Shown here piece by piece: positions 12,662 through 24,293 of a stretch of DNA of 64,000 nucleotides. The stretch lies in assembly GCA_000934385.1 (NCBI GenBank), contig KN880469.1:1-64000 (forward strand). The letters are read 5' to 3'. The translations under genes and the position numbers were made by a program. The notes beneath the pieces are model-generated. The model made no database searches, was not told the origin of the DNA, and saw only the letters and a list, made by a program, of their open reading frames with translations. Within the stretch, counting starts at the first letter, position 1. The number at the start of each line of letters is the position of its first letter. This DNA is from Cylindrobasidium torrendii FP15055 ss-10 (lineage: Eukaryota > Basidiomycota > Agaricomycetes > Agaricales > Physalacriaceae).

Positions 12662-13262
12662 ATATGTAGTAGTCCAGGAGGATTTTCTGGTTTTGTTTTT
12701 TGGGGTGTACGTGTGGGGTCCACTACAATTGCAAGTATACAAATTCCGTCATGTATTTGCTGCTTGCTGAACACGACAGACACATCCCCCTGCCTGATTC
12801 ACGCAATATTCTAGTGAATCATACAGCCACGCCTAGTACATGCGCATCCCGGCTGAACCATAGCATTGAAGGAATAAAAATGAGTGTAGAAGGCGCTTTA
12901 TGTCAAGGGGCAATGGATACGATAGAAGTAAGGTAACAGTTGTTGTTGCACGATGAAGGGAGCAAAGCGAAAACACGAGGATGGAAGTGGTAGGGAAGAG
13001 GGAGGGGGGATTATGATGGCGCTCAGCGAGTTATCCACGAAGTACGAGGGTATGAAGAGCATTGAAGTGAAAAGGATATTGGTTTCTTCTAGAGTCCCTG
13101 GTCCGCCATATGTCCGTATATATACCTATTTGAGGTGCACAGAAGATGGCTAGTTCTGGATGCGGTTAGGTGATAGGGCAGAGGGCGCTGGAAGGCGCGC
13201 ACCTTGGGTCTCCCCCTCGTCCGTCCGTCCGCCGTCCGTGCAGTCACAACCGCAGATTATAA
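12662..13262. other. Intergenic, nothing recognised
   Basis: This 600-bp stretch between the tRNA and the 3' end of the GTPase gene has short open frames only. It contains the tRNA terminator and the GTPase 3' UTR. Confidence 0.4.
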
Positions 13263-14096
13263 TCATACATCAACATATATTAACACTGGTTCGCCCACGC
13301 CCTCGATTTCCGGGATAACACATTTGAGGTCGAACGCCTTTGCGAGAACGATCTTGAAGATCTTTTGCACATTTATGGAGGCGGACGTGGAGCAAAAGAT
13401 GAGCGAGGCATGCATTGCTTTAGCAAAGCGCTTGGCCTGCTTGGTGATTTCTTCTTGCTCGTCGCGGGGGAATGTAGAAAATTGGTCGAATTTGGTGCCG
13501 ATGAGGAAGGGTATTGCTGTCTGTGAAGGGTTAGGAGATGCAAGCGAAAACTTCGATGGTGACGCACCTTGTTGAATCCCCGCGCTTGCCTGTACCACTC
13601 CTTGACTGAGTTGAGTGTGCTTTTGCGAGAGAGGTCGAACATGAAGAGAATGGCAACGGCATCGTTGCATACTAACGGGAGCATGTTCACAAACTCCCGC
13701 TGGCCGCCGAGATCCCATATTGAAAACGTTATCGTCGTCCGGCGCACCGAGATCGTCTTTTCCATGAAGTTGACGCCTTGTGCGACGGTTATCAGTCGGG
13801 CGGGACTATTTGATTGCGATTGGTAGTAGGGCCACGCACCCAGCGTCTGGATATAGTCTTCGTCGAAGCTGCCCTCGACGTATTTGACCATCAGACTCGT
13901 CTTGCCAATCTGCGAGTCGCCAACCATCCCGACCTTGATGACGACGCTACATTCTGTAAGCGCCCGGAGGTCGGCACGCTCGCAAGCAGGCCACGCACCT
14001 GTTCCGTTCGTCGTTACTATCCAAGTTCGGGTGTCCTCCATTCGGACCAGTTCCCGACGCTATACCGCTCGACGATGAGGATGCCTGGTTTGACAT
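13263..14096 (-). CDS. SPG1: Septation GTPase Tem1/Spg1
   Basis: The protein begins [14 protein letters not shown], a serine-rich tail, and splices at aatgtag into [20 protein letters not shown]. The P-loop is GDSQIGKT. Downstream blocks [40 protein letters not shown] and [20 protein letters not shown] are near-diagnostic for Spg1/Tem1. The base-recognition motif is GTKFDQF and the C-terminus has [19 protein letters not shown]. The family acts at the spindle pole body to trigger the SIN/MEN kinase cascade for septation and mitotic exit, and it lacks a C-terminal prenylation cysteine, as here. An alternative start at 14041 would need the previous acceptor and gives a less family-like join. Introns are about 50-60 nt. 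Confidence 0.94.
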
Positions 14097-14814
14097 TTGA
14101 TGGGCTCGGGCTCAGATGGTGGTATTGGTGACAACGGCGTTAAAGGGGATCCGGCGGGCAGAGTACAACCAGACGCAGGTCAGGCGGGGAAAAGAGTGAG
14201 AAAGCAAGAGAAACGAAAGAGCAGAGAGGGACGCGTCGCAGGGGTCGTGGGTCAACGTCTCTCCGTCGCCGTCGACAACAGCGAACAAACAGTGATGGAA
14301 GCGGAGAGCAGTGCCAAATTCGATCGCCGATAATTCACACGGTCCCCCGAGTTCAGCTGGTGGCCCAAGCTCAAGAAACTAAGTTTTCGTAGTGGAAGAA
14401 AGCCGTTATAATGGACAATAAATTAGATTAGGGCCTGGATAGTCCACGCGACAAATATCTACGAAGCATGGAGAACTCAAAAGCCTTTCGGAATCACCCG
14501 ATCGTCTTCGAGCCCTTCAATGCAACGGAAATTACTTTTTATTCTTCGAAATCACATAGACGTTTTTTTTGTCTCTCGAAGACGCGTACATCGGTGTGGC
14601 GCATTCCGCCACACAAGTCTTGGCAAAGCAAATGACAAACGGAAGTATTTCAATCCAAAAATGAGGTTGGTTGTCTGTCTGCTGCGATGGCATGCACCAT
14701 ATACTCGCGAATAAGCAGTAAACCTTCCGATGCGTTGTATAGCTCGCCTCAAAATTGGCATTTGGCATATGTATAATGTACGCCTCAAATTCACAATTCC
14801 ATCGCGTGATCGGC
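14097..14814. other. Divergent intergenic region SPG1/TACO1-like
   Basis: This 718-bp stretch between two divergent starts has only short frames and no recognised element. Confidence 0.4.
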
Positions 14815-15998
14815 ATGCTTCGCCTTCTACCACGGTCATTGGCGCGTCCGACGCCGACGCGACTCTTCTCCACCTCTCAGACACTGCTAGCAGGCCACAA
14901 CAAAGTCGGGCAAACGCCTCCCCAGAAGTCGTTCATTCTCACCTGCCCTACAGTGGTCCAAAATCCAAGGCAAGAAAGGCATCGCTGACCGGAACCGCGG
15001 TGTTGCATTGACCAAGGCCCGACGCGTGCGTTCCTCGAGTCTTTTCTGTTCCTAATACCTTAAAATCTGCAGGACATTGTTATTGCTGTCCGAAGTACAT
15101 CCACGCCTGTCCTCAAGCTCAAGTAAAGCTCATGGCAGCGCGCACCTAGGCGGGGGCAACTCCATCGACCCAGAGAAGAATCCCGCACTCGCGGTCGTGC
15201 TTCGACGTTTGAAGGACTCGGATATCCCCAAAGACAACATTGAACGTGCATTAGCCGGGGTACGCACGCTTGTACGACGACAGGAATCACCATGAATGCT
15301 TGCCCAGGCCTTGAAGAGCGACGAGAAAGCGGGAGACACAGTGCTTTACGAGGCCATGGCTTGTGGGACTGTTGGCGTTCTCATGTCCGTCTGTCCATCT
15401 TCCAATTCAAACCTCGGTGGCTGATGACTTTCTAGCGAGTGCTTGACGAACAACCCAACGAGAACTATACAAGATATTCGCACCATATTGTCCCGCAACA
15501 AGTGCGTTCACATCATCCCTGCTATAAGCAAAGTTCTGAATCATTTAGTGCACGCATTGCGCCGGTCAAGTTCATGTTCCAACAGACTGGCGTGGTCAGA
15601 GTCGCGCTAGAGGACCCCACTCAGCAGGAGGCATTGGCAGAAAAAGCGTTCGACGGAGGTGCGCTGGACTTTCAAGAGTCGACCGAAGATGATGGGAAGG
15701 TAGAGGTTGAGGTCAGTTCTTCATCCTTCTAGTCTCATCGCGTCCTTGTGCAACATGATGCTGAGACTAACCATTGCCCTCACAGTTCATATGCGAACCC
15801 GCCTCAGTGTCCGCCCTCACCCAAGTTATCATGTCTTCCGGGCACCCGTGCGAACTTGTGAAAAGTGAAATTGTATACCGGCCACAAGACCCTGTAGAGT
15901 CTGTCGACGAGGAGGTTGAAGGCAACATGGGACAGCTGATGGCCGTGCTGGAAGATAATGAAGATGTGTCGAGGGTTTTCACGACGCTAGACGACTAA
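14815..15998 (+). CDS. TACO1/YebC-family mitochondrial translational activator
   Basis: The N-terminus is a mitochondrial presequence (MLRLLPRSLARPTPTRLFST, rich in Arg/Ser/Thr, no acid). It is followed by the YebC hallmark GHNKWSKIQGKKGIADRN assembled across an intron. DIVIAVRS then joins, through a 57-nt intron starting gtacat, to GGNSIDPEKNPALA and LKDSDIPKDNIERALA, the conserved domain 1. Later blocks include YEAMACGTVGVL, TNNPTRTIQDIRTILS, FQQTGVVRVALED and the C-terminal VSALTQVIMSSGHPCELVKS. Family role: members bind mitochondrial ribosomes or mRNA; human TACO1 promotes COX1 synthesis. SCO1, another complex IV factor, lies 4.6 kb downstream but is not adjacent. The gene has at least six short introns. 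Confidence 0.9.
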
Positions 15999-16151
15999 GT
16001 GATTGACACCCAGCATACCATTTCTGACCGACGCTTCACTATCGTTGACCTCTGCCACCAGGAATCAAGAAGTTGAATATTTCGACGCGCCTACGTACAG
16101 TGCTGAGCTACATTACACTCAATATATGGCGGGGCGCAAAACGTACGCCTG

Positions 16152-19100
16152 CTAAAGCTCATGAACTGGGAATTGTTTGTCGCCAGCCATTCCCGTATTC
16201 CTTCCTTTGCTCTGAAATACAGGAAACTCGCTGATTCTCAGCTTCGTCGTCTGCAAGTGAATGTCAGCAACTAAGGCCAGCGGACCTGTTTGAAATTACA
16301 CGCACCCCATAGGGACTGAGCACGATCTCTCTCTCCTCTCCAACGCAAGCTGGTGACTCGGGCGGGTGTGCCGCAAAGGTGTCCCCACCAAGTGGCCACT
16401 CAATTAGACATGCTCGGACCGTCATCCACACTGGGGCAAGCCCATAATCCCAGATGGGTGCAGGCAACTCTGTCTCCTCATCCATATAGAAGCGCAATGT
16501 CGTTGGGTCAATGGCGTACTCCCAGTCAGCGACGGCGTCGTATTGTAGGTCAACTGCGCGTGCTTCCCGGGGGTCTGACTTGAGGATTGTCTCGGTGCGT
16601 TCGACTGTTAGTATGTGAGCACATTAGAATGCAGGAGTGTTATGAAGAACGTACTGTCAAAGGCATAATTCAAGGGCCCGCGATGTACTGCAACACTCTT
16701 ATGTGGTCGTTCCTCTTGGTGAGGTTATGTCGCTAGGAAGGACTGTGCAGTCGAAGGTACATACCAATGCTGATCTCAGCTGGCAGCTCTACTTGAATTC
16801 TTGACGCTCCCGCAGGAAGCCACAAGTACAAGAAGCGCGCCCCTCCTTTGGTATATTCGAGTGTATCGTCCCCGACAGAGTATGTTGCATCGCGATCGAC
16901 GTCGACACGCACCCCTTCGTCCGATACCCATCCCGGGATGCGCATCTTGTACAAAAATGGTTTGTCTGCGACAACAGAAATATGCACGGTATCGCTAAAA
17001 GGATATTGTGTAGAGACGGTGACATGGACGGCGTTCCCTACGGCAACATCAGCGACAATCAGCGTCACAAGAGAACACGGTACCGCCAGCAAGTATTGTA
17101 TTTACACTCATCGGTCCGATGTACACTTGTGTAAGCGAAGACTCGTCCGCGCTCGTTACAAAGGCATTGGTGACGAACTTCGGCCAACCCTGCGGGAAGT
17201 TGACTGTACAACATCTGGAGTCTTCCATTCAGCCTCCAAGCTAACGGGGCAATGAAGGAAAGCGCACGGATAGTTTGGTTCGAGGCCAAAGATATTTGAA
17301 TCTGGTCTAGCTCCTTCAATTAGTTATGCCATACCTAAGTATGCATCAAAGGACGTACCCATCCTCTGGAAACGGATTCCTGAAGTAGTTCGATGTCAGT
17401 ATCGCAAGCAAACTAAACTAAAGATGAGCCTACGGTGTCATGTTCTTTGCGGCGACTTGATTTTGCTGCTGGAGGTACTGCCGACCCCACATGTCTGCAT
17501 CCGTGTCAGTACCATGTCAATTTCCATCTATAGCTCAGAAATACCAGCTGTGATAGTCGCAGGGAGCGCGTTGTATGTGACACGCTCAACACGGTCCGCA
17601 TATTTGAGGTCCCCAGAAACCTGGAAGAGGAAGGATCCCCTGCCGTCATTGTTAGAAAGTAGTCCGCTCAATCACGACTGGAAAGTTACGGACGAAAACA
17701 TAAGCTCGACGACAAGGCATAACTCTGAGCTGTGGAGAACCTATGGTCAAATTGCTGCCATGGTGTTTTGGGATACTTACCCTCGATTGGCCTCAAGCCC
17801 AGACAGCAGCTCATCCGCATTGAATGCGCCGCTTGGACGTCCATGGTATCGGAACATGAGATCCCAGCCAGCAGAAGCAGCTTCCAGGTCAGATGCGTTG
17901 TGTGTGAACCGGTAGGTAGCAGGGAGGGCTTTCATTCCTTCGGCCAAATTCACACCATGCCACTTGAACATAGAAATCAGCGATGGGAACTTTGTCTTGA
18001 CACTGAAAAAGAAGACATACAAACAAGTCTTCGTCCCATGGGTTCTCCAAGTTCTCCACTGTGATGCAGGTTGAATGAGTGGATCATCTATTCGCGTGTT
18101 GGACGCACCAGCTTCTTTTGGGAAGAGCTGAAGCAATCCAGTTAGCTTGCACTTTCATGTACGTGGGAAATAGCATTGCACCTCCTCCGAAAAGATATCT
18201 TCCCATGGTGCACCGCTCCATTTGAGTCGCTGCATCGTGTCGATGAGCAACTCTTCCTTACCATCAGGGTGTCTATCAAACATCCTAAAGTATGCATGAG
18301 ACTTGGACGTCAAGAAGGCAACATCAAGGACAAACCATTGCAAAGCAAGAGCAAAATCCTCCCATCGAGTACTAGCCCAATGTTCCACCCCTTCGCCCTT
18401 CCTCAGCATGTCATTCGCGAGCCGAATGAAACGGTGCATTGCCTCGACAAATCTTGGCTCGAGGGAAGGGTCATATTCGACGAGCTGTATGGCACCGAAG
18501 AAGAAAGGATATCGTCCCCAGAGGTACCGCGGTTTGTCCGTTCCAACCTCCGGGCCGAGCCATCCAGATTCATCCTGGGTATCAAGGACGTAGTGAAAGA
18601 ACTCGAGCGACTTTTCGTATAGCTCAGATGACTTGACGAGGACGCTGTTTGGCACCATGGCATTCTTAAGACGGATCAGTGCCATGGATGCGACTCGAGA
18701 AATTCAGCTAATGCGCACAAACCAGTAACTTCCGGCTGAGAACACTTCAGACGGAAGATTCAAACGAACAAAATGATCTTACCTTCTTCGAGGTACGAGT
18801 AGTACGAATGGCCGCCAATCCAGTCACTCTTGGCCACCCTACACACGATAAGGAAAGCACAACAATACCAGTATTTACTTACAGGTCGTAGAACTCGTGC
18901 ATATGTCCAGCGACACCTTCAGTTTGCACGACAAGCTGATCTCCATTTAGCGATATTCTGGGCGCCAGACAACCTTGGATGCGCGCACCTGGTCGTATAA
19001 CCATCCTTCCGGAAGAATTTGACCAAGCGGTAGAGTTTCGTACTGCTTCGAAGCCACTATCGATGATATGAAGCCACACCTCCAAGCCAGACGAAGAACT

Positions 19101-19176
19101 AACAAGTGGGCTTTGCAGCAGCGGAAGCGGCGCGTGCCCCAATAAGCGCGAACCCCAATACCTTCCTCATGAACAT
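16152..19176 (-). CDS. Secreted GH127-type glycosidase (beta-L-arabinofuranosidase-like, DUF1680)
   Basis: Exon 1 encodes a signal peptide (MFMRKVLGFALIGARAASAA). It joins, through a short intron, to ASKQYETLPLGQILPEGWLY, then VQTEGVAGHMHEFYDL. This LPLG...GWLYDQ...GHxxEF opening is typical of DUF1680/GH127-like enzymes. The (alpha/alpha) barrel continues with FFHYVLDTQDESGWLGPEVG, RYLWGRYPFFFGAIQLVEYD and HWASTRWEDFALALQWFV. The beta-rich C-terminal domain has DTVHISVVADKPFLYKMRIP followed by GWVSDEG and FLYLWLPAGASRIQVELPAE. The last exon, read from 16250 to the TAG at 16154-16152, ends GDKQFPVHEL. It likely acts outside the cell on plant wall arabinosides or a related glycan, but the substrate is not proven. 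The gene has roughly a dozen short introns. Confidence 0.85.
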
Positions 19177-19818
19177 GAGGGTCAAGTGCAAAGAAATCGC
19201 ACAGTGAAGTTAGATAAAGGCATGTCTATCAGCGAAGATAAGGGAAGGAAACGCATGCCGCGTTCTCGCGTGAAAGACGAGGGAGGCAAACCGGACCGCG
19301 ATCAACCCTGGATGCTCGGTGCCGCCACATAGCTCCTGCTTGCCGAATCGTTTGCACACAGGGACTTACAAGAAAATTGAATGTGTTCGGCGGTACTTCT
19401 TCTTTTTCAGCTAAGCCCATGCTGACGAGCGTAAGGGTACCGTAGAGTTCACTGTTGCGAGAAAGTCCCGTGATCTCATTAAGTCACGATCGGATGAGGA
19501 CTGCTTCGATCAGAACGCGACTTTCCTTGGTTGTGACGACGCAAAGCTCATTGCGACTGGTTTGCCCTGCCGTCGTTCCTATGAGAGTTCTTCTTCTTCC
19601 TTCTTGGGTCGTTACGCTTCTGGTTTCTAGGCCACAGTGATGACCGCACTGTCCCTGCTCCAAGGCTGTAGCGTCATGCCCTTGTCGACGTAATGTCCCT
19701 CTCTCTGGCCTATAAGAACGGAAGAGGGTGAGAAGATGTACTTTCAACTCTACTTCCACCACCCGCAGCCGCAAATTAACACCAACCCCATCCGCCCGTC
19801 ACCCAAACCGCCCACACC
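19177..19818. promoter_or_regulatory. Divergent promoter region with TATA-like box
   Basis: This 642-bp stretch lies between the divergent starts at 19176 and 19819. A tataaga motif at 19711-19717 is about 105 bp upstream of the plus-strand ATG, a reasonable fungal TATA position. Nothing else was recognised. Confidence 0.4.
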
Positions 19819-20202
19819 ATGGTTAACGCACTGGAAGATCGTCTCCGCAACGAAGTTAAACGCGAGCAAACCCATGTCATCCGCGCGCTGAAGGAGTCTG
19901 GAAGTGCAGTCTTTGACTACACCGTCGAGAATCCTATATTCTTGATTGATGGCAAGATATACGACGGGAAGACGTCGCCGAGCGTGCAGAGTTTCCTCAA
20001 GAACAATTACAAGCCTTGGGCGACGTTTGAGGTGACGGACATGAAGGTCGAGCCTACAGGACTCATGGCGGCAACGGTGTGCTACACCGCGACGGGTTCA
20101 AAGGAGGGAGGACAGAAGGAACAGGTTATTGGCACCTCGGCGTGGTTGCAGGAGGCCAGCGCGGACTGGAAGTTGGTGTCCCACACTGAGGGCAAGGCTT
20201 AG
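19819..20202 (+). CDS. Small intronless orphan, possible SnoaL/NTF2-like fold
   Basis: A single exon of 127 codons starts in good context (caccATGg) with no intron. The product begins with a charged helix (EDRLRNEVKREQTHVIRALK). It then has alternating hydrophobic and polar strands, AVFDYTVENPIFLIDGKIYD, WATFEVTDMKVEPTGLMAAT and STSAWLQ-type segments, ending WKLVSHTEGKA. A helix followed by curved strands and a terminal W-K-L-V-x-H-x-E ending is common in SnoaL/DUF4440 (NTF2-like) proteins. That is a resemblance by eye, not an established family assignment. There is no signal peptide or membrane segment. The tidy codon structure and flanking TATA-like box support a real gene. Confidence 0.7.
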   Translation: MVNALEDRLRNEVKREQTHVIRALKESGSAVFDYTVENPIFLIDGKIYDGKTSPSVQSFLKNNYKPWATFEVTDMKVEPTGLMAATVCYTATGSKEGGQKEQVIGTSAWLQEASADWKLVSHTEGKA

Positions 20203-20301
20203 GTGTGCAACTTGATTTGAAATTGCTCGTTCAGGCGCTAATCATCAAGTTTCTGCAGGTTTAACGCCTTGTTATGATTACGAATTGGATTTTGGACTAC
20301 C

Positions 20302-20619
20302 TCAATGGACTGACTTTTTCAATACGGGATGTGCGAAACTAGTGTACTCTTCCAACTGGTTCACAATGCTATTGCTTGCCATGACGCCGTTGCCTTGATG
20401 TTGACGCTTGAGCTTTGCAATTAGGCTGGTGAATCTGACTGCTGTTTTCGGGAATTTGACTAGTCTACCATCGACTAGAGTATATTGTCTAGGCTTTGCG
20501 AGCGACGGAGCGTAGAGGCTGGTGGACCCAGGGTGGACCTGGACGAGGCGTCGGGACTCGGGAATAGGCCGTATATCATTGATGGCGGAATGACCGTGAG
20601 AACTTTGCGCTCTTGACAT
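20302..20619 (-). CDS. Doubtful small ORF divergent to SCO1
   Basis: A 105-codon open frame starts 1 bp from the SCO1 start codon on the opposite strand. It begins MSRAQSSHGHSAINDIRPIP and ends FAHPVLKKSVH. Composition is protein-like (VDGRLVKFPKTAVRFTSLIA) but no domain is recognisable. Both genes cannot have a 5' UTR without overlapping one another's coding region. It is therefore either an overlapping divergent pair, an antisense transcript of the SCO1 5' region, or spurious. Confidence 0.35.
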   Translation of the reverse strand: MSRAQSSHGHSAINDIRPIPESRRLVQVHPGSTSLYAPSLAKPRQYTLVDGRLVKFPKTAVRFTSLIAKLKRQHQGNGVMASNSIVNQLEEYTSFAHPVLKKSVH

Positions 20620-20620
20620 T

Positions 20621-21547
20621 ATGCTTCGATCATCATCCCGCGTATCGCTTCGACTCGCAAATGCGACGCGTTATGCGCGCCCAATGCCTGCGCTTACGCG
20701 TCGGTGCTATGCAACAGAGCAGCAAAAGCCCGAACAACCAGCACCGAATCCGGATGAGGTCGCGAAGAAATCCACGCTTCTGGGCCAGGCGCCGACCCGT
20801 AGGCCCAGTGTGTTTACGCCGACGTCAGCAGCTGTCTTCATCCTGACCCTTGGCGGTCTTGTGTGGTACTTCCGCTCGGAGAAGGAGAGACACGTCGAGA
20901 TGCGCAGTGCGTGAATGCCATCGCTTACATAGGCGTCAACTCCTGACTTCCACCTTAGAACAGCAAGACAAAGCGACGTACGGCCGACCGAAGATTGGAG
21001 GACCCTTCTCCCTGTTAAACCAGGATAACCAGCCGTTTACAGAGAAGGATTTGGTGGGAAAGTGGAGTTTCGTGTACTTTGGGTTCACGAACTGTCCGGA
21101 CATTTGCCCTGCAGAGTTGGACAAGATGACGGATGTGATGAATGTTGCCGGTGTGTGTCCTGCCCGCCCTATGGAAAGTGCTGACCAGGGCCCACAGAGA
21201 AGGAGAATGGAGAAGTCTTCCAGCCGGTATTCATTTCGGTTGACCCGGCGCGGGATACCACCAAGCAGATGAAGCTCTATTTACAAGACTTCCACAAACG
21301 GTTCATTGGCCTGGTGGGGTCGTACGACGAGACGCGGGCAGTGTGCAAGAAGTACCGCGTATACTTCTCCACACCACCAAATGCCGACCCCAAGGATGAC
21401 TACCTCGTCGACCATTCCATTTTCGTGTACCTCATGGACCCCAACGGCCAATTTGTGGAAGCGTTTGGACAAATATCGACTGCAGAGGAGATCATAGTGA
21501 AGCTGCGGGAGTATATGGCAGAGTTCAAAGAGAAAGGCCATCTGTAA
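20621..21547 (+). CDS. SCO1: SCO1 copper chaperone for cytochrome c oxidase
   Basis: Three exons, 20621-20906, 20959-21150 and 21198-21547. The first carries an Arg-rich presequence (MLRSSSRVSLRLANATRYAR) and one membrane span (AAVFILTLGGLVWYF, about residues 70-85). The thioredoxin-like domain has IGGPFSLLNQDNQPFTEKDL and GKWSFVYFGFTNCPDICPAE, with the copper-binding CPDIC pair, and the third ligand His in VDHSIFVYLMDPNG. VFISVDPARDTTKQMKLYL is another conserved block. It is a mitochondrial inner membrane protein facing the intermembrane space that delivers copper to the Cox2 CuA site. The stop lies only 27 bp before the ATG7 start. Confidence 0.95.
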
Positions 21548-21574
21548 TTCTTAGCTTGCTACCACCATCACTAC

Positions 21575-23820
21575 ATGCCTATCGTCCAGTTTGCTCCCCA
21601 CTCTTCGCTTGTGAACCCATCGTTCTGGCATAAGCTCACTGAGCACAAGCTCGATGTCCTCAAGCTATCCGACGCCGAGGTCCCCGTTGTTGCCTCCTAC
21701 GGTACAGGCCGTCTGATCAAGGATCGCGAAGGCGGCGCATTCATCGGTGTCAATGGCACCTTTGGTGTCGACGAGGAGAGCTTTACGGAGGGACCCAAAC
21801 CTGCATCATTCCTTGTACCCGCGAACGGCGTTCTCAAGAACTATAACACGATCGAGGAGTTCAAGGCCGCGGATAAGCCTGAGCTGTTCAACCAGTCCGC
21901 AGAGAAGGTGCGTGGTTTACGAAGCTGGGGTCCATTTCCTGATCGTCTGTAGATCTGGCAATCCATTCTTACGACAAAGAGTACAAAAGACTTGAACTCG
22001 TTCCTCGTTATTACCTTTGCCGATCTGAAGAAGTACAAGTACTACTATTGGTTCGCTTTCCCAGCCTTTTCCCCGTCTCCCCCGTGGAATATCTCAGAGT
22101 CTGGCTGGGTTCCAGCTTCATCTGTAGGATTGACCGCTGCCCAGCTCGAGACCATCCATACTGCACTCGCCCAGCAAGTCCCTGCACTCCCCTACTTCCT
22201 CATCCGTGGAAGCACTATCCATCCCATCGAACAATGGACAGACGAGGACGCGACATCGGCTATCGTGGCCTTCATAGATCCCTCGACGCAGCCACAGAAC
22301 CCTGGCTGGCCTCTTCGCAACTTGCTCACCTTCCTGCGCACCATTCATCCCAATTCGACACAGTCCGTCCGTGTGCTATGCTGGCGCGACACACAAATTC
22401 CGAGAGATGGTGCCTGGAAGAGCATCTATGGTGTCGTATCTGCTGGAGATGCAGAGGCTGCTGCTGCAACACGGCCAAAGGCGGTTGGATGGGAGTTAAA
22501 TATCAAGGGCAAGGCAGGAGCGCGCCTCGCAGACCTGGCGCCGATGATGGACCCCGCACGCCTCGCAAACCAGGCGGTAGACTTGAATTTGAAGCTCATG
22601 CGATGGAGGATTATGCCTGAGCTCGACTTGGAAAAGATCGCTGGGACGCGGTGTTTGTTGCTTGGTGCTGGAACACTAGGTTGCTATGTGTCGCGGTGTC
22701 TAATGGTGTGCATCCATTGTTCTTTACGGCGACATATTCTTATGGATTTTAGGGATGGGGAGTTCGTACGATTACCCTCGTTGATTCTGGTAAGGTGTCG
22801 TTCTCGAATCCTGTGCGGCAGCCACTCTTCCAGTTTGACGACTGCTTGAATGGCGGGCGGCCCAAGGCTGAGTGTGCGGCGGAGAGGCTGAGGCAAGTAT
22901 GGCCGGGACTGGTGAGTTTCTTCTACGGTACTTCGCATCAGAGGAATTGACGCGACCGTTTAGAACGCTACTGGCCATACCATTTCGATTCCGATGCCAG
23001 GTCACCCTATACCGGCATCACCCCCAGCGCTGGCTGAGCAAGCAAAGAAGGATGTAGAGAAGCTAGAGAAGCTAATTGACGAACACGATGTTGTGTATCT
23101 TCTCATGGATTCGAGGGAGAGTCGGTGGTTGCCGACAGTCATTGCCAGGTCGAAGGGCAAGGTATGTTTAGCAGAGAATCCAGGTGCAAATAAGCTGACA
23201 TCCATCGTTAGCTTGTGCTCAATGCGGCATTGGGATTTGATACTTTCCTTGTCATGCGACATGGAGCGCGCCCAAAAGAGGGATACAAGCCGCTCGGTTG
23301 CTACTACTGCAATGATATAGTCGCACCTGCCGATGTACGCCTAAGCTTCCCTCGTTTATGGCGCTCGACTGACTTTAGCATCTAGTCACTTACGGACAGA
23401 ACCCTCGACCAGATGTGTACTGTAACACGCCCAGGGATCGCGTCCATCGCGTCGTCGACCGCTGTCGAGCTTATGATGTCTGTTCTACAGCATCCAGAGG
23501 GCCTGTATGCTCCGGCTCCTGCACCTGGCGATACAGATTCTCCCAGCTCTCTTGGTATCGTTCCACACCAGCTACGAGGATACCTTGGCCAATTCAGGAA
23601 TTTACCTATCGAGGGTGCGGCATACGACAGATGCACGGGCTGTAGTGAGACGGTGGTCAAGGCATACGAGGAGAGAGGGTGGGAGATGATGGTGGAGGCG
23701 TTCAATGATGCGAAGTATTTGGAAAGACTTACCGGTCTGGATAAGCTGTTTGAAGAGGGTGAGAAGGCGATGGAGGACGTGGAGTGGATGGAAGGTGAAG
23801 AGGGTGAGGATGATTTTTAG
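21575..23820 (+). CDS. ATG7: Autophagy E1-like enzyme Atg7
   Basis: The N-terminal domain begins [20 protein letters not shown] and contains [13 protein letters not shown], the family's Atg3-binding half. The adenylation domain has [14 protein letters not shown], the nucleotide loop [20 protein letters not shown] and [20 protein letters not shown]. The catalytic cysteine lies in [18 protein letters not shown], which follows a Cys pair ([11 protein letters not shown]) that, with a later CTGC, can bind zinc. The acidic C-terminus ends EGEEGEDDF. Atg7 activates Atg8 and Atg12 and passes them to Atg3 and Atg10. Introns of about 50 nt interrupt the gene. Its start sits 27 bp after the SCO1 stop on the same strand. 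Confidence 0.96.
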
Positions 23821-24293
23821 GCAGGGCATAAGAGACAGTAACAAAGAAGGGGAGCATGTAGTATTTCCTGTATCTTTACGACCTATTATAACGACTATGA
23901 TACCTTGTTCATTCTGATTATGTGTACACCATCCAGTGACTTGCTTCGCCGAATATGCCAAACGTTGTGAGCGACTTCAGTGATGGTAAAAACGGAATTA
24001 TACTGAGGCAGCTATTCGAGGAATATTCGAGCCAAAGCCAAATGCACCGAGGGATACCAAACGAGCCTCTTCTCATGTTGCTCCTGAACTGCATGTGGCG
24101 CTCGTCACATGATTGTCGTGAACAAGTTGTCTTCCGACGTTCATGATCTGGGCGCGTCATTTTCGCAAGGCCAGTATTTCTTGTTGATATCCAATAACAC
24201 GAGGTGCGCTATTGTTGATACTTCAAAGTGAAAGAAGTTCACACAAGGGCTACGCGTCTAGCTAACGAAGACCGATTTTAAACACAAATTAAT
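23821..24293. other. Intergenic ATG7/CLIP-170
   Basis: This 473-bp stretch between same-strand genes holds the ATG7 3' UTR and the CLIP-170 promoter. No other feature was recognised. Confidence 0.4.

Noticed and set aside
22118..22348. Antisense frames inside ATG7 and similar shadows in CLIP-170, SCM3 and cullin genes
   Set aside because: They overlap exons of clearly identified genes, lack domains and have no splice support.
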